Positions 11,791-22,429 of a stretch of DNA of 64,000 bases are shown here, piece after piece. Source of the DNA: Massospora cicadina (lineage: Eukaryota > Entomophthoromycota > Entomophthoromycetes > Entomophthorales > Entomophthoraceae); the NCBI GenBank assembly GCA_022478985.1, contig JAKSZP010014460.1, forward strand, positions 309,263 through 373,262, read 5' to 3'. The translations under genes and the position numbers were made by a program. The notes under the pieces were generated by a model. It was not told where the DNA came from, made no database searches, and was given only the letters and a program-made list of their open reading frames with translations. How positions within the stretch are numbered: the stretch's first letter is position 1; each line of letters begins with the position of its first letter.

Positions 11791-14700
11791 ATATTAATTA
11801 TGCCAGAATCACAAGAAGATGATTTGGGTAACAAACCAAATATAAATCACCTTCTGACTTGTGGGAATAATTAAGCACTCTGTAGTTATTATGGTAATTT
11901 GAATGATAGAAATCAGGATAAGGAATTGCCTCAACAAGATATCAACCCAGTACCACCCCATTGAGGATTTAGTGCTGGCATCCCATTACCATTAACAGAT
12001 ATTGTAACAGCTAACTAGTCATCAGGATTACCCTAAGATAAATATTTTTTAATCTATAAGCTCTTCCTAAATTATAACAATATATTCTTCACCTATTTAT
12101 GTTTTTCCTTCTAAAATTGATACCACTATACCATTATATCCATTAGACTTGATGTTAATTGTACTCTCAGAATCTGAACACCATTGTTTAAAGATTAAAT
12201 TACTGACTATAAATAATTCTTATATTATCATACTACAGTACTTTAGTCTCCTATTTTTAAACTATTAAAAAGTCACTGTTCCAGGAGTAGAGTTTTACTA
12301 TACTAGGATTCATAGGAATAGGATACCATGTAGCTTTTCTATATAGTGTTAAGAGGAATTAAGGCCTTGTTAAGAGAGCAAAGGCCCAATAGTCAAAGAA
12401 CATCTGAGAGTTCTGGAAAAGAACTACCTATACAGTAGTGTGCATTTGCAGCGCACTAAAGTGCCATTCCAATCCATCTAGATTCAGAGTCTTGAACAAC
12501 AATAGGAATTGATCAAATTGTCTTATTTTGGTAATATTCAATTTTGATGGTAGGCTAAGGAACTAGTTGGGATGATACATAAGTAATTTTCCAACATCAG
12601 CAGCAATAACTAATTTTCCAGCCTCAGGTGGTTACAAGTTAATTCACCTCTAGAGGTATACAAAGAGGCTTGAATTATATTAATTTTGGTGCATTAGGCA
12701 TCAATCTATCTTGCTTATCATCTGTCAAATTTCTTTTGTTAGTGTCATCCTGATCATTTGTAAAATTTTTTGCATCATTATAATTTATAAAAGAGGTTAT
12801 GATTCTTCCTGTGACTCAATAGTTATTATTAATTATTTGTTGGTGTTGGTTGTTAGAAAGGTTCCTTCTTGAGTTTTCTAAACTACTTTCTGACATCTTT
12901 GTGGTCTTATACACAATAGTAACCAATCCAAAGTGGTCAAACAATTTATAATTTTAAACTGTTCAGTTGAACCTTGCAGAAAATAAATTATATATTTTGA
13001 TGCAAAGTATCTCAAACTTTATTATCAAAATTTTAGCTATACTAATCCTCTACCAAGCTCTAATCAAACCATTTCTTATCTAAAGCCCCTACATAATAAC
13101 AATTCCGTTATCATCTTACCCCAAATTACCCTCCATTGGATACACCCAGCGTCTTTGTCAAACTGGATTAAAAGTTTCAGTTTGGTAAGCTCATGGCTTG
13201 TTAACTTCAATTGGTCTTTGTTACACAATCCCGCACAGGTATATGACAAAGATGGCACAATTAAGAATTGAATGTAAGTTCATAAAAAAGTACTAGATCT
13301 TTATAATTTAAAAAGGCTTATACAGCCATTAAAAATGAATCTAAAAAGTATCTTGAGCTATCAGACATATAAGCCTATGTTTAAAGAGTATATAACAAGG
13401 TAGTCGTTGATCATTCATCCTTAATATGATATAACTAACTTGTGAACCTGCATGTGTGAAAAAAGTAAGGCTGTCCATCGCTAGATCTAAATTTTAAAAT
13501 TTCTTGCATCATCTTATTGATAAATTACCCTTTAATGTTAATTATCTCCTTTAACAACTCTTCAAATTACATGATTTTGTTGTCTATTAATTTTATAATA
13601 TCTAGGTAACTAACATCATAAAAAATTGATCTTTTTTTAGTACTAGATGGAAAAAATTGATCTTAATATGGTGAAAGATAGAAAACATTCATGATATACA
13701 GTTCTACAGCAATCTCATGATAGATTGTTAATTAGAGATCTAAAAAACATATTCTGTAAAAATATAAAAATCTTGGATGAGTATTATCAAATTGATCATA
13801 AAAGAATTTTATACAAGTATGCTAATTATATTTTGGTATAGGTATAAAGAAACGACAAAAGGCATCAATTAAGTTTTAAGAAATTTATAAAGTGAGCAAT
13901 GATCATATCAGTACCTAAAAATAAAATCACTATCATAATACTGATTACGTTCTTATAACATCTAAGATGATTGAGTTGCTTTTTAATAAACAAAAGGCAA
14001 GAATATTTTTAAATGTAGTTATCCTATACAAAATTGGATATAAGACAACATATATGTGCATTTTATAGAAAAATCACAATTTAGTATTAAGTGATATACA
14101 GAGTGTTTTTAAATTTTTTTATCAGTAATGATAATGCTTGAGTAAGGTTTCATGCAAAACATATTGGTTAAGTCAGATAGAAGCACAAATTATTTATAAT
14201 CCTAAAAGCAATGAGAGTCAATAAATACTAAATAATTTTAGCAGTAACTTAAAAAATATGCCAAATTTTCTAATTTTATTTTTACCATCTTTATTGCTTG
14301 TATACCTGCTTATCTTCACTATTTTATAAGTAACTATTCAAAGACTTGTATAGATAAGAAGCTTCCCTAGTATTTTTTAGTGTCTTGTTTAACAGATTTT
14401 AAAAGATCTTATCTTTAGGAAATGTTATTAAGAGTTAGTAAAAGAACTAGTATATACTAGGTTAAAGATGAAGTTTTAGAAGTTTTATATAAAGAGTAGC
14501 ACAAAATAGCAATTGAAGAATAAATCTACTTTTTTGAAAAAAATATAAAGCTTGATTTTTAAAAGAATTAAACCATAATCTTACAATAAATTTTAATAAT
14601 TAGCCCTTTTTAAAATTTGTAATCAACAGAACCAGATATACTCAAAAACAGAGTATGGTTTAAAGTATATTACATTTGGTATATGTCAGTCAAAAAAACC

Positions 14701-14860
14701 ATTTCCTTCAAATTTTAATAATAAGAGAAAATGTTTGTGTGTGCATGCAATGCCCTGCCAAAACTATGGCATGCAGAGCTTTATAATTTTCAATATAGGT
14801 GAATGGAAGGAGGTCCATGTGCAGCTTAAAGCATAATTTAGTTATAATAAAAGAAAAGTT
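11791..14860. other. AT-rich stretch, no gene seen
   Basis: Only chance-length frames (a 60-codon minus frame at 13076-13258). Nothing resembling an element body was recognised except the micro-insertion at 13634-13650. Confidence 0.5.
13634..13650 (-). mobile_element. 17-bp micro-insertion with 14-bp target duplication
   Basis: The insert TTTTTAGTACTAGATGG is bracketed by perfect copies of AAAAAATTGATCTT (13620-13633 and 13651-13664). Read on the minus strand it is CCATCTAGTACTAAAAA, i.e. a short 3' end with an A-tail. The same 17 bases, again between target duplications, occur at 37550-37566. This looks like an extremely 5'-truncated retroposon. Confidence 0.7.
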
Positions 14861-14889
14861 TAATATATAAGAAGTAAAAAAATGTGATT

Positions 14890-15260
14890 TTAATGGTAAT
14901 TGGTATACTGTTTCAGCTGAGCAGTATGATATTTGGTTGATTCAATAGTTTGAAAAGGTTTTTCTAAGTGGCTGGCTGTCATTTAGGAAATTAACAGACC
15001 CATTAGTTTTAGTGAGCATTTAGTGATTAGTTGATTTGATAAGATTTGGTTTTGGTAAGCAAGTGGTGATTATTATAGTGGATTTGAATATTTATACCAA
15101 GTAATTGGTGTGCTTTGAATAAATTAATAAATAAAATTCATTTTGGTTAATTGGATAGTTACTAAATTAATTTGATAAATTCAATTGGTTTTGCTAAGCA
15201 GTTTGGTTATCTAGTTAAGTTGATAGATTTAATCAATCTTATAAATTTATTGACGGTTAT
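14890..15260 (+). repeat. Minisatellite-like array (GTTGGT-ATTTGGTTGATT type)
   Basis: Begins with CAGCTGAGCAGTATG and continues as imperfect units of about 50-60 bp around GTTTTGxTAAGCxGTTGGTxATTxGTTGATTTGATAG-like sequence. Related arrays lie at 18640-18960, 34310-34570 and 35830-36010, and inverted at 16260-16440, 19010-19170, 52250-52370, 54350-54440 and 55850-55940. Confidence 0.5.
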
Positions 15261-16017
15261 CTACCAATATAAAAACTAGGATAACCAATTAATATTTTTG
15301 AAAATAATAATTGGGCGAAGCTGTGCTACTAGCTAGTCTACAATACAAAAATAATCAATTAAGATCATCAGGTAAATTATAAGCTCAAGCAACTCTGGGA
15401 AAATTGGTCTAGCAGTTGAATTTATAAAGCAGATGAAGTTGTGCTGCCTACTAGTTTATAGTAAAATTTTTTGGAAAAGAATATTTTTCTATTTTTATAG
15501 TACTAGCAATGTTACACATGTTTTTCTATGGGTACTATAACCATAAAAGGTTATTTATATATGAACATTTGCTCTCAAAACTGAGGGCTAAAAATTAGTT
15601 TTTGCAGTAACTTCAGTTCTTTTTACCTAGTTAACAGATATTGTGGAACTCCTATCATTAGTTGAATTCTATGAATATGCAAATTTTTGTCTAAATTGGT
15701 TCAGTAGATTCTGAGATTACCACATATAAAGGTAAACCCAATAGATCTTTTATATGGAGTAGTAAAATGAAAGGTGGACTAAAATTCATTTGTGGATAAA
15801 TAAATAAGTTTCTATTTCTAAAAAAACTGTATCTATCTCAAAGCAGAAGCTAAATTATTTTTATATTGACAAAAGTTAGAAAACAGATTTATAAAGCTAT
15901 AGTAAGTTATAAGTAAATTTTTATATTAACATCTACTTTCATTTGAATACCTGCATCCAGATACCTATTCTTTTCCACAGTGTTTATAATTCATTAATAA
16001 TTTAAATCAATTATTTT

Positions 16018-16171
16018 GTTAAATGTGGGCTGACCTTGGGACAAATATACCGCACTGATTAGGAGGGATATGGACTAGGGAGTGAGGATATAGGAATGGA
16101 GGACAAAAACCAAGTACTGGGGGTAAAATCTTCCTGCACATGTTCTGATAGGCCAGGATTACATAATCTAT
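16018..16171 (-). mobile_element. 5'-truncated SINE copy (minus) with target duplication
   Basis: Read on the minus strand it matches the 3' half of the SINE at 36867-37147: TCCTGGCCTATCA, a shared middle, GTGCGGTAT, then GTCCC-AGGT-GCCCAC and an A-rich end. Flanks AAATCAATTATTTT (16004-16017) and AAATTGATTATTTT (16172-16185) agree at 12 of 14 bases. Confidence 0.75.
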
Positions 16172-16259
16172 AAATTGATTATTTTAGATTCTTTTTATAG
16201 ATAGTTACTTACCACTCGGCCAATACTACTATATCTAGTAAATTGACTATATTATTATT

Positions 16260-16440
16260 AGCTACTCATCTAAATCAATTAAACTTTTATTAAATCAAAC
16301 AAAAACTGTAACCTTTTAGCCAAAACCAAAGAATCTATTGAATCAACAAAAACCACCAAACAATTGTTAAGTAAAATTAAACTTATTGAATCATTCAAAT
16401 AACACCAAATTGCTAGTCAAAACATCTTTAAAAAAATGCT
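16260..16440 (-). repeat. Inverted minisatellite-like array
   Basis: Units such as AACAATTGTTAAGTAAAA and ACCAAATTGCTAGTCAAAAC are reverse complements of those at 14890-15260. The two arrays could be the arms of one foldback-like structure of about 1.5 kb. Confidence 0.4.
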
Positions 16441-17415
16441 TACCATCTGGACATATGTATATGATTTACTGGACCTAAATTATCAGGTAATAGATAATGG
16501 AATTAATCATATTAGTTGATGCTAATTATAATGTATTATATCAAAATTATCAGTGATTATGGACCAAAAATATCCTAAGTATATCCAAAGTTGGGATTCA
16601 TGGCCTAGCAATTCCACTTAATAATATTCAACTATGATAACACAGGCTTGAGGGATTCATTGGTTATGTTGGACTTAATAATAGTTGACTTAGTGATTTG
16701 GGCACGTGGGCTTTGTTGGTCCATGTCAAAATTAGTTTTCAATGTCAATTGAGCTTTTGATCAAATTAATTACTAATTAGTGGTGCAAATCGCCTTGGTA
16801 TGTGCTGCCAATTGCTTGAGAAAGAGAATTGGTTCAGCTATTTGAAGATGCATATGAAAGCTGACTTGAGAATATTAATGGAATTGACACTGACCCTGAG
16901 GCCATGTGAGATGCCCTGATTCAAAGGATTGTAGACCCTCAAATAAATATTTTACATGTTCCTCAGGCCAAGTGCCCTTAAAAATTAGATTTCATGTATA
17001 CAATGTGGTGAACATCAAACCCTATAAATTATTTCCAAGTTGATACTGATAAAGTACAATCAACTATTACCACAAGTTCATAGTTTAATCTATAAGCTTT
17101 TTTGTGTTTAATACTTTACATTGTATTAAGTTGAAGTTACTTGGGATCAGTAAGATCAGGGCAACGTACTATTGTCCAAGTAACAGCAGAAGAATATGAC
17201 TTTGAAGTGCTATTACCAAGGGGTTAATTTCTTAAACTATAATCACCGTCTGGTCTATTGTCACCATACAACAGACATTTAAAACTCCACCATACCGCAG
17301 AAGAAGAATCAGCCTTTCAAAGTAGGCCAAAAATTCAACACCATAGAACAGAAACTTTAGCTAATTTTTATATAGTTTCTTATTGTTGCTTATAAACTAA
17401 AAGGAACCTCAATAT

Positions 17416-17711
17416 CTATTTATTTTAGGAAAACTGACTAGGGGATGGAAATTACTAAAATGAAATGAGGAAAAGACAATTGATTTAAAACCTAAAAAGG
17501 ATTAACTTAATTAAAGAAAATTTCTTATCTACCTCCTGATCAGGTCTCAAATTTTTCTGTTTATGTAATGAATAAGGTGTTCATGTTTAACCTACTAACT
17601 TTTAGTAGGAACCTTTGGCTGGCACCCCAATTAATGTGCAAAGGGTGGGATCAAACTTGAATTCTTCAGATTGGTAATCATATGCACTACTGACTCGCCT
17701 TCTGCCTCATA
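17416..17711 (-). mobile_element. tRNA-derived SINE, full length (minus), with 12-bp target duplication
   Basis: Flanked by GAACCTCAATAT at 17404-17415 and 17712-17723. Read on the minus strand, the head is tRNA-like: GGCGAGTCAGTAGTGCATAT around an A box, then AGTTTGATCCC as a B box about 45 nt later (RNA polymerase III internal promoter layout). The end contains ATCCCCTAGTCAG and an A/T-rich tail, the tail family shared with the LINE at 28297-33576. Length is 296 bp. SINEs encode no protein and depend on a LINE reverse transcriptase. Confidence 0.82.
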
Positions 17712-18599
17712 GAACCTCAATATTAATTTTCAATTTACTACATTATATAGTGGGAGATATGATGAAAATTATCGTTTATATATAATTTTACAGTTTCTAA
17801 ATTTTTAATAGAAATTAAAATTTCAAAACCCCTACCTACTTGAGAACTTAACACTCAAGGGCATGTAAATGCCAGATTTTATGTATATATATTTTAGGAT
17901 GTAGAGAAATAGTATTTTTGCTGATTTAAAAACGTGAATATTTTATAATAAACAATTATTAACTCAAAAGAACCTGATATTATATTTATAATCGGAAAAA
18001 ATTGAACTGACTCAAAAGATGCACTAAAAATTATGAAATAATTAGTGAAAGTATGAATATTCAATACAAATGCTTTTTGGTGTTAGTGCCATATTTTATA
18101 CTGACTTATAATAGCCATTCATACTATATATGCTCAGCACTGTATATTCTTAGTTGCTTATAGTTTACCTTGGACCTAATACAATATAAGCTCAAATTTG
18201 TACCTGTGAGCAAAATTCTGAGACAGTTTGAAATATGGTGTTGATTACAAAAAGGTTTTATTAATCATTCATACTTTTATAGATTATTTTCATACTTTTC
18301 TAGTGTATCTTGTAATGTCAGTTCTTTTTAAAGATTTTAATGCATTTTATGAGTTTGGTTCTTTTTTCCTTTTTTTAGAAAATCGCCATCTCTATATATA
18401 TTTTGAAAAGAACATTAATTTTATATAATAAAAAATATTATGTATATATGTATATAGTAGATATATTATCTCATAAGCAAATATACCAAAATAGTCAACC
18501 TTAGTACAGATATTTGTAAGCATTGTGAACCATCTTAGGCTATTTTCCATTATCTTAATTATAACAAGGTAAATAAAGTCATATATAGAATTTAATAAT

Positions 18600-19200
18600 G
18601 ATATATATATAGTATAGTGGTAATCTTTATAATATTTCAGCTGAACAGTTTACTAATATTTGGTCAATTTGATAGGCTCAATAATTTTGATTTAACAAAT
18701 GGTAATTTAATCAATTTATTAGTCTCATTAGTTTTAATAAGAAGTTGGTTGTTATCCGGTTAATTTAATAGGCTTACTGGTTTCTGTATACAGTTGGTGA
18801 TTGGTTGATGTGTGCGTTCAATTAGTTTTAGTTGAATGGTTGGTGTTTTTTAGCTAATTTGACATATTCAATGCTTTTAATATGCAATTTGGTTTATTTA
18901 GTTAAGGTGATAGGTTTAATTACTGTAAACATTGATGTCTATCTACTGACAAGAAAGATAAACCCAAGCAAAGCTTGGGAAAACGTTTTTGAACGTTTAA
19001 AACAACCAAAACCAAAAACATTAACAACTTACTAAACCCAAATTAGCTTATCAAATCAAAAAATCATTACCCACTTACTAGAACTATCAAGCTTATTAAT
19101 CAATCTAAAATCACCAACTGTTTGGCAAATCCATTGAAACTAAAAAATCAACTAAATGCCATACTGCTCAGCTGTAAAAATATATCACCTACCATTGAGA
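18600..19200. repeat. Foldback-like inverted repeat with minisatellite arms
   Basis: The left end (about 18620-18660, TTTCAGCTGAACAGTTTAC) and the right end (about 19150-19180, ATACTGCTCAGCTGTAAAA) are inverted copies. The arms are made of the ~55-bp minisatellite units in opposite orientation. Near the centre is a short palindrome CCCAAGCAAAGCTTGGG (18963-18979). Nothing is encoded beyond a chance frame. Long inverted repeats with internal sub-repeats recall foldback elements; that assignment is inference. Confidence 0.45.
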
Positions 19201-19579
19201 ACATATAGGAAATTCTTTTGCAATATATAAAATTTTTATTCTAACTATAAAGTCTAAATTTTATTACGAATTATTCTATTGTTATTGGAGATACATGAGT
19301 GTGCCAGATTTCAAAGCTCTAGCTATTCTGGAAGGTAGTTAAAAATCAATTGCAAGATCTTGTAACAGACAGACACTATACCGAGTAGAGAAAAACGGTT
19401 TTAGAACGTTAGACTTGCAATCAGCTATCATTGACTATATAAATCTTAATATAAAGATAATCATATAAATTTGATGCAAAGCTATTGATTTGTCAATGTT
19501 TGAACAAACATATCCAGTGAAAAACTAGACTCACAATTGACCGTCATCAATTTCAATAAAATTTTAATATAATCTATTT

Positions 19580-19876
19580 ATTAAACACATTCTCTGTTGG
19601 GAGAGTATCTGTAACTCTCCTATTCCCATAGAGGTAAAGCGAGATGCACAGCCCCACCATCAGGGAACCAGTAGTTAGTATTATGGTAAACAGGGCACCG
19701 TGAAGGGTGTCTGAGCCAAAGTAAACCAGTGCAAGGGTGTATAATGTGGTATAGAGTAGTTGGAAACAAATAAAGAACACCAATTGGGTGGACCCCATGA
19801 GGGAGTCCATAAACAAGCAGCAATCAGTGATGGAGCGTTTGGGTGACTCAGTCTGGAAGGGATAAAGGGGGCCCAA
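19580..19876 (-). pseudogene. U5-encoded membrane-protein frame (copy A 3' LTR)
   Basis: The frame is open for 100 codons to the LTR end and just beyond. Hydrophobic segments: FFICFQLLYTTLYTLALVYF and LFTIILTTGSLMVGLCISLY. The C-terminal RRVTDTLPT matches ERVTDTLLT of copy C. Compared with the 5' LTR copy only a few residues differ. The upstream start at MVTGVNLCTDLLREV is in another frame because of a small indel near TKSSAPLG. Confidence 0.55.
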
Positions 19877-20194
19877 CGGTGCACTAGATTTGGTAGATAA
19901 TTTTAAGAAGATAGAACGGCCAACTTGAAAATACCTCCCTGAGGAGGTCCATGCACAGGTTCACCCCAGTAACCAAAATTTTAAAAAAATGTAAATGAAT
20001 GGGGAAATTTTATCAAAGGAAGGTAATCAACGAGTAAAGTCGTTCTTGAAAACAATACTTTAAACAAGGGGAGGCAAGTCATCAATTGGGGAAAATGGTT
20101 CCAAGCCTAAATGAACCAATCAGTGCACCACACCATCAGCCTGGGTACTGTAGCCCGAGATTGAACAATTTGATTGATTGCAGGCTGAGTCATT
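19595..20194 (-). repeat. Copy A 3' LTR, distal part
   Basis: Matches 26640-27240 of the 5' LTR. It ends CCCAACA where the 5' LTR ends CCTGACA. It is cut at 20194 by an inserted element; the rest continues at 22119. A TTTAAA box and the GTTGATTACCT inferred RNA start (20021-20031, minus) lie here, 33 nt apart. Confidence 0.88.
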
Positions 20195-20316
20195 TTATTT
20201 AACTGAGGTAATCCAACCAGGGGATGGACATTACCAAACTAAAAGAAAAAATCATAATAAAAACACAATTGTTTATTCAAAAAACGCCCAAAATGGATGG
20301 ATCAATTGAATCATAC

Positions 20317-21163
20317 CTAACAAAATACCCAACCAGGTGGGCAGCAAATACTGCTATCCCTCCATGGTAGACGGGAAGGGGGATTGGGGGGCTTGTCTTT
20401 GGCTGCATCCATCTCATCCCAGAGTAGGGCGCGTGTTAAGGCAGATAGTAAGGGTGTGGGGGCATCGGCAGTATGGGGTTTGATATTCTTGATGACTGGA
20501 ACTTCCAAATAGTTGTCAGTCATCATAATGCCAACGATGTATTTGGCTAAAAGCATCTTCAGCTTTGAGGTGTGTATCTGGGAATTTAACAAAAGTGGCA
20601 ATGTTGGTTCAGGTTATTTTCGCTTTTGGATTCCATGCTACTGTTACCACGTTCTGGATGGCTTCAGTGACGTTTTTATGTAAAGTTTTCATGTTGAGCT
20701 TACTTTGTGCAGTAAGATTTTTGGGGTTAACGGGAGGTGGAATTCCTCCTGCGAGCACAGCCACAGATTTGGTGGCAGCTTTGTGGAGCGGACGGCAATC
20801 TGGTGTGGCAGCTGCTTCTACTGCAAGCAGTTGGTTGCTGTAGAACAGTTTGGTGTTAGGTTGTGGGGCATATTTTTGAGGCGGGAATTTTGCATCACAT
20901 TTTGCATTACAGAACTTCTTGACTTGCAGCAATGGTTCCTAAATGATGTTACCTGATTCGTGATTTCATCTCGATACTCCCATGGGTTTTGGTTGAATTG
21001 GATTGGGGAATCGGCGTATGGTTGAGGATTGGCTAAGTTTTCTGAATTTTGCCTGGGATTGAACCGGGGTCCAATCCTGCGCTTGATTGAAAGAATCATG
21101 CGTGGCCCTGGGGCAAGGTGGATGCTGATTGGTGGCTGCAGGTGCAGCTGCAGCATCAGGCAT
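20317..21163 (-). pseudogene. ORF1-like protein, C-terminal part (F1)
   Basis: Overlapping minus-strand frames at 20966-21163, 20818-21156, 20609-20932 and 20317-20601. They are Pro- and Gln-rich (for example LQPPISIHLAPGP), then basic, then LAKYIVGIMMTDNYLEVPVI, ending in a stop at 20317. I recognise no domain. They most likely form the linker and C-terminal region of the ORF1 product, broken by frameshifts. Confidence 0.4.
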
Positions 21164-21264
21164 TGGAGGAGGGGAAGGTAGGATTATACCCCATGTCAGA
21201 GTGGCGCAGGGTGGGCGGCGGATTGGTGGGCGTCAGGCAAACTTTTGGCATCAGCAGAAGTTTC

Positions 21265-21998
21265 TTAGTATGGGCATTTGCATTTTGAGTGGTCTAACTC
21301 AAAACAGGATGGACAAATCGTCCATCTGCCCTTGACGCGGGCCCAGAACGGATGGTTGGGGGCAGATGGGATGGTGGCACGAGGTGGAATTGCCAAAGAA
21401 ATTTTAGTGAATTCAGGGCTGATTGTAGCATACGCCCAAGGCCCAGCGAGGCGTGTGGCCCCATTTGGGACCACAAATTCCAAGATAGGGTTGGCGCCGT
21501 AAGCTGCCAAACCTTCCATCAGCTCCTGGTGGAGCACTTCAGGGGGAGGTGGGTGGGCAAACCAGCGAACTGGACCACCAAGGTGGTGTCTGCTGGGAGC
21601 TGGGTCTGAGTTGTTAGAAGGGGAATATTATTAAATATTAATGGCACCATTGCCAAAATGGCTGCATCAGCTTCACAGGGGAAGCCAAAATCAAAGTACT
21701 CCTTATAGGGGTGGAAGTTAATAAAACAGGCTGGTGTCATCACCACCTGAGTCATTTTGATAATGGCTTGGACATTGTAGGGGAAGAATTTCCCATATTT
21801 GACCCTAAGGCCAAAATGCATGTTGCTCTGGGGGAGCACTAGGGGGCATCGGGGCACCACTTGGGTTTGGGCAAGATGGGCATCAAGATCCTTGAGAGGA
21901 ACGAATTGTCCTAAGAGTTTGGAATAACTGTGCGAGCCAGTCTGAGCGCGTTTTCCTGTCAGATGGAAAATGGAGGGGGAGTTTCGCCACTGCCCCAT
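21265..21998 (-). pseudogene. ORF1-like RNA-binding protein, N-terminal part (F1)
   Basis: Two overlapping minus-strand frames (21519-21998, then 21265-21537) join after one frameshift. The first has KYGKFFPYNVQAIIK ... FINFHPYKEYFDFGFP and DTTLVVQFAGLPTHLP; the second continues with a QELMEGLAAYG helix. It ends with CPSCFELDHSKCKC, resembling a retroelement zinc knuckle (Cys-x2-Cys-x4-His with altered spacing at the last Cys). The alternating strands and helix are consistent with an RRM-like fold as found in ORF1 proteins, which bind element RNA. The homologue at 58676-59347 shares these landmarks. Confidence 0.6.
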
Positions 21999-22118
21999 GC
22001 TGGGACAGTTGGCAGGGGATCCAATGACATAGGAGCAAGACTTTGGTGTGCAATTAAGTGTTTGGTTTTAATTTACCAAATAAATTGCTTGGAAAGTTAC
22101 GCCGAGCAGAGAGAGAAC

Positions 22119-22425
22119 GCAGGCTGAGTCATTCAATTTGTAAATGTTAAAAATTGAATGGGTTTAAAAACCCCATTTCCCAAACAACTGAACCAAACCA
22201 TTGTTGTTAATAAAATAAACAGACCTTTTTAACGCTGCTGCTGTAATGCAGGACTGAGCATCATGCACTTTACCTGGACTAACCTGGGCATATCTAGCCC
22301 GCACCCAGCGATGGTCAAGGTATGTCTTAAGTCAGGGAGGTGCTGCAGCTTGATCTTTTTTGGATCTTGACGTCTAGCCTTATCTTGGCTGTTGGTTCCT
22401 TCAATGATGTCAGGTAACTATGACA
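22119..22425 (-). repeat. Copy A 3' LTR, proximal part (U3 start)
   Basis: Starts TGTCATAG at 22425 on the minus strand and matches 27230-27529. It encodes the beginning of the Pol extension (HLPDLRHTLT is readable), which follows directly from the chromodomain frame across the LTR edge. Confidence 0.85.
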
Positions 22426-22429
22426 TTAC

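Larger units (their letters stand above)
20195..22118 (-). mobile_element. ORF1-only LINE derivative F1, with 15-bp target duplication
   Basis: A 1924-bp insert in the copy A 3' LTR, bracketed by perfect GCAGGCTGAGTCATT (20180-20194 and 22119-22133). On the minus strand the 3' end carries ATCCCCTGGTTGG and finishes TTAAATAAA, the tail type of the LINE at 28297-33576. The coding content resembles a LINE ORF1; no endonuclease or reverse transcriptase is present. It is probably a non-autonomous derivative moved by a LINE. A relative lies at 57520-59350. Confidence 0.8.
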
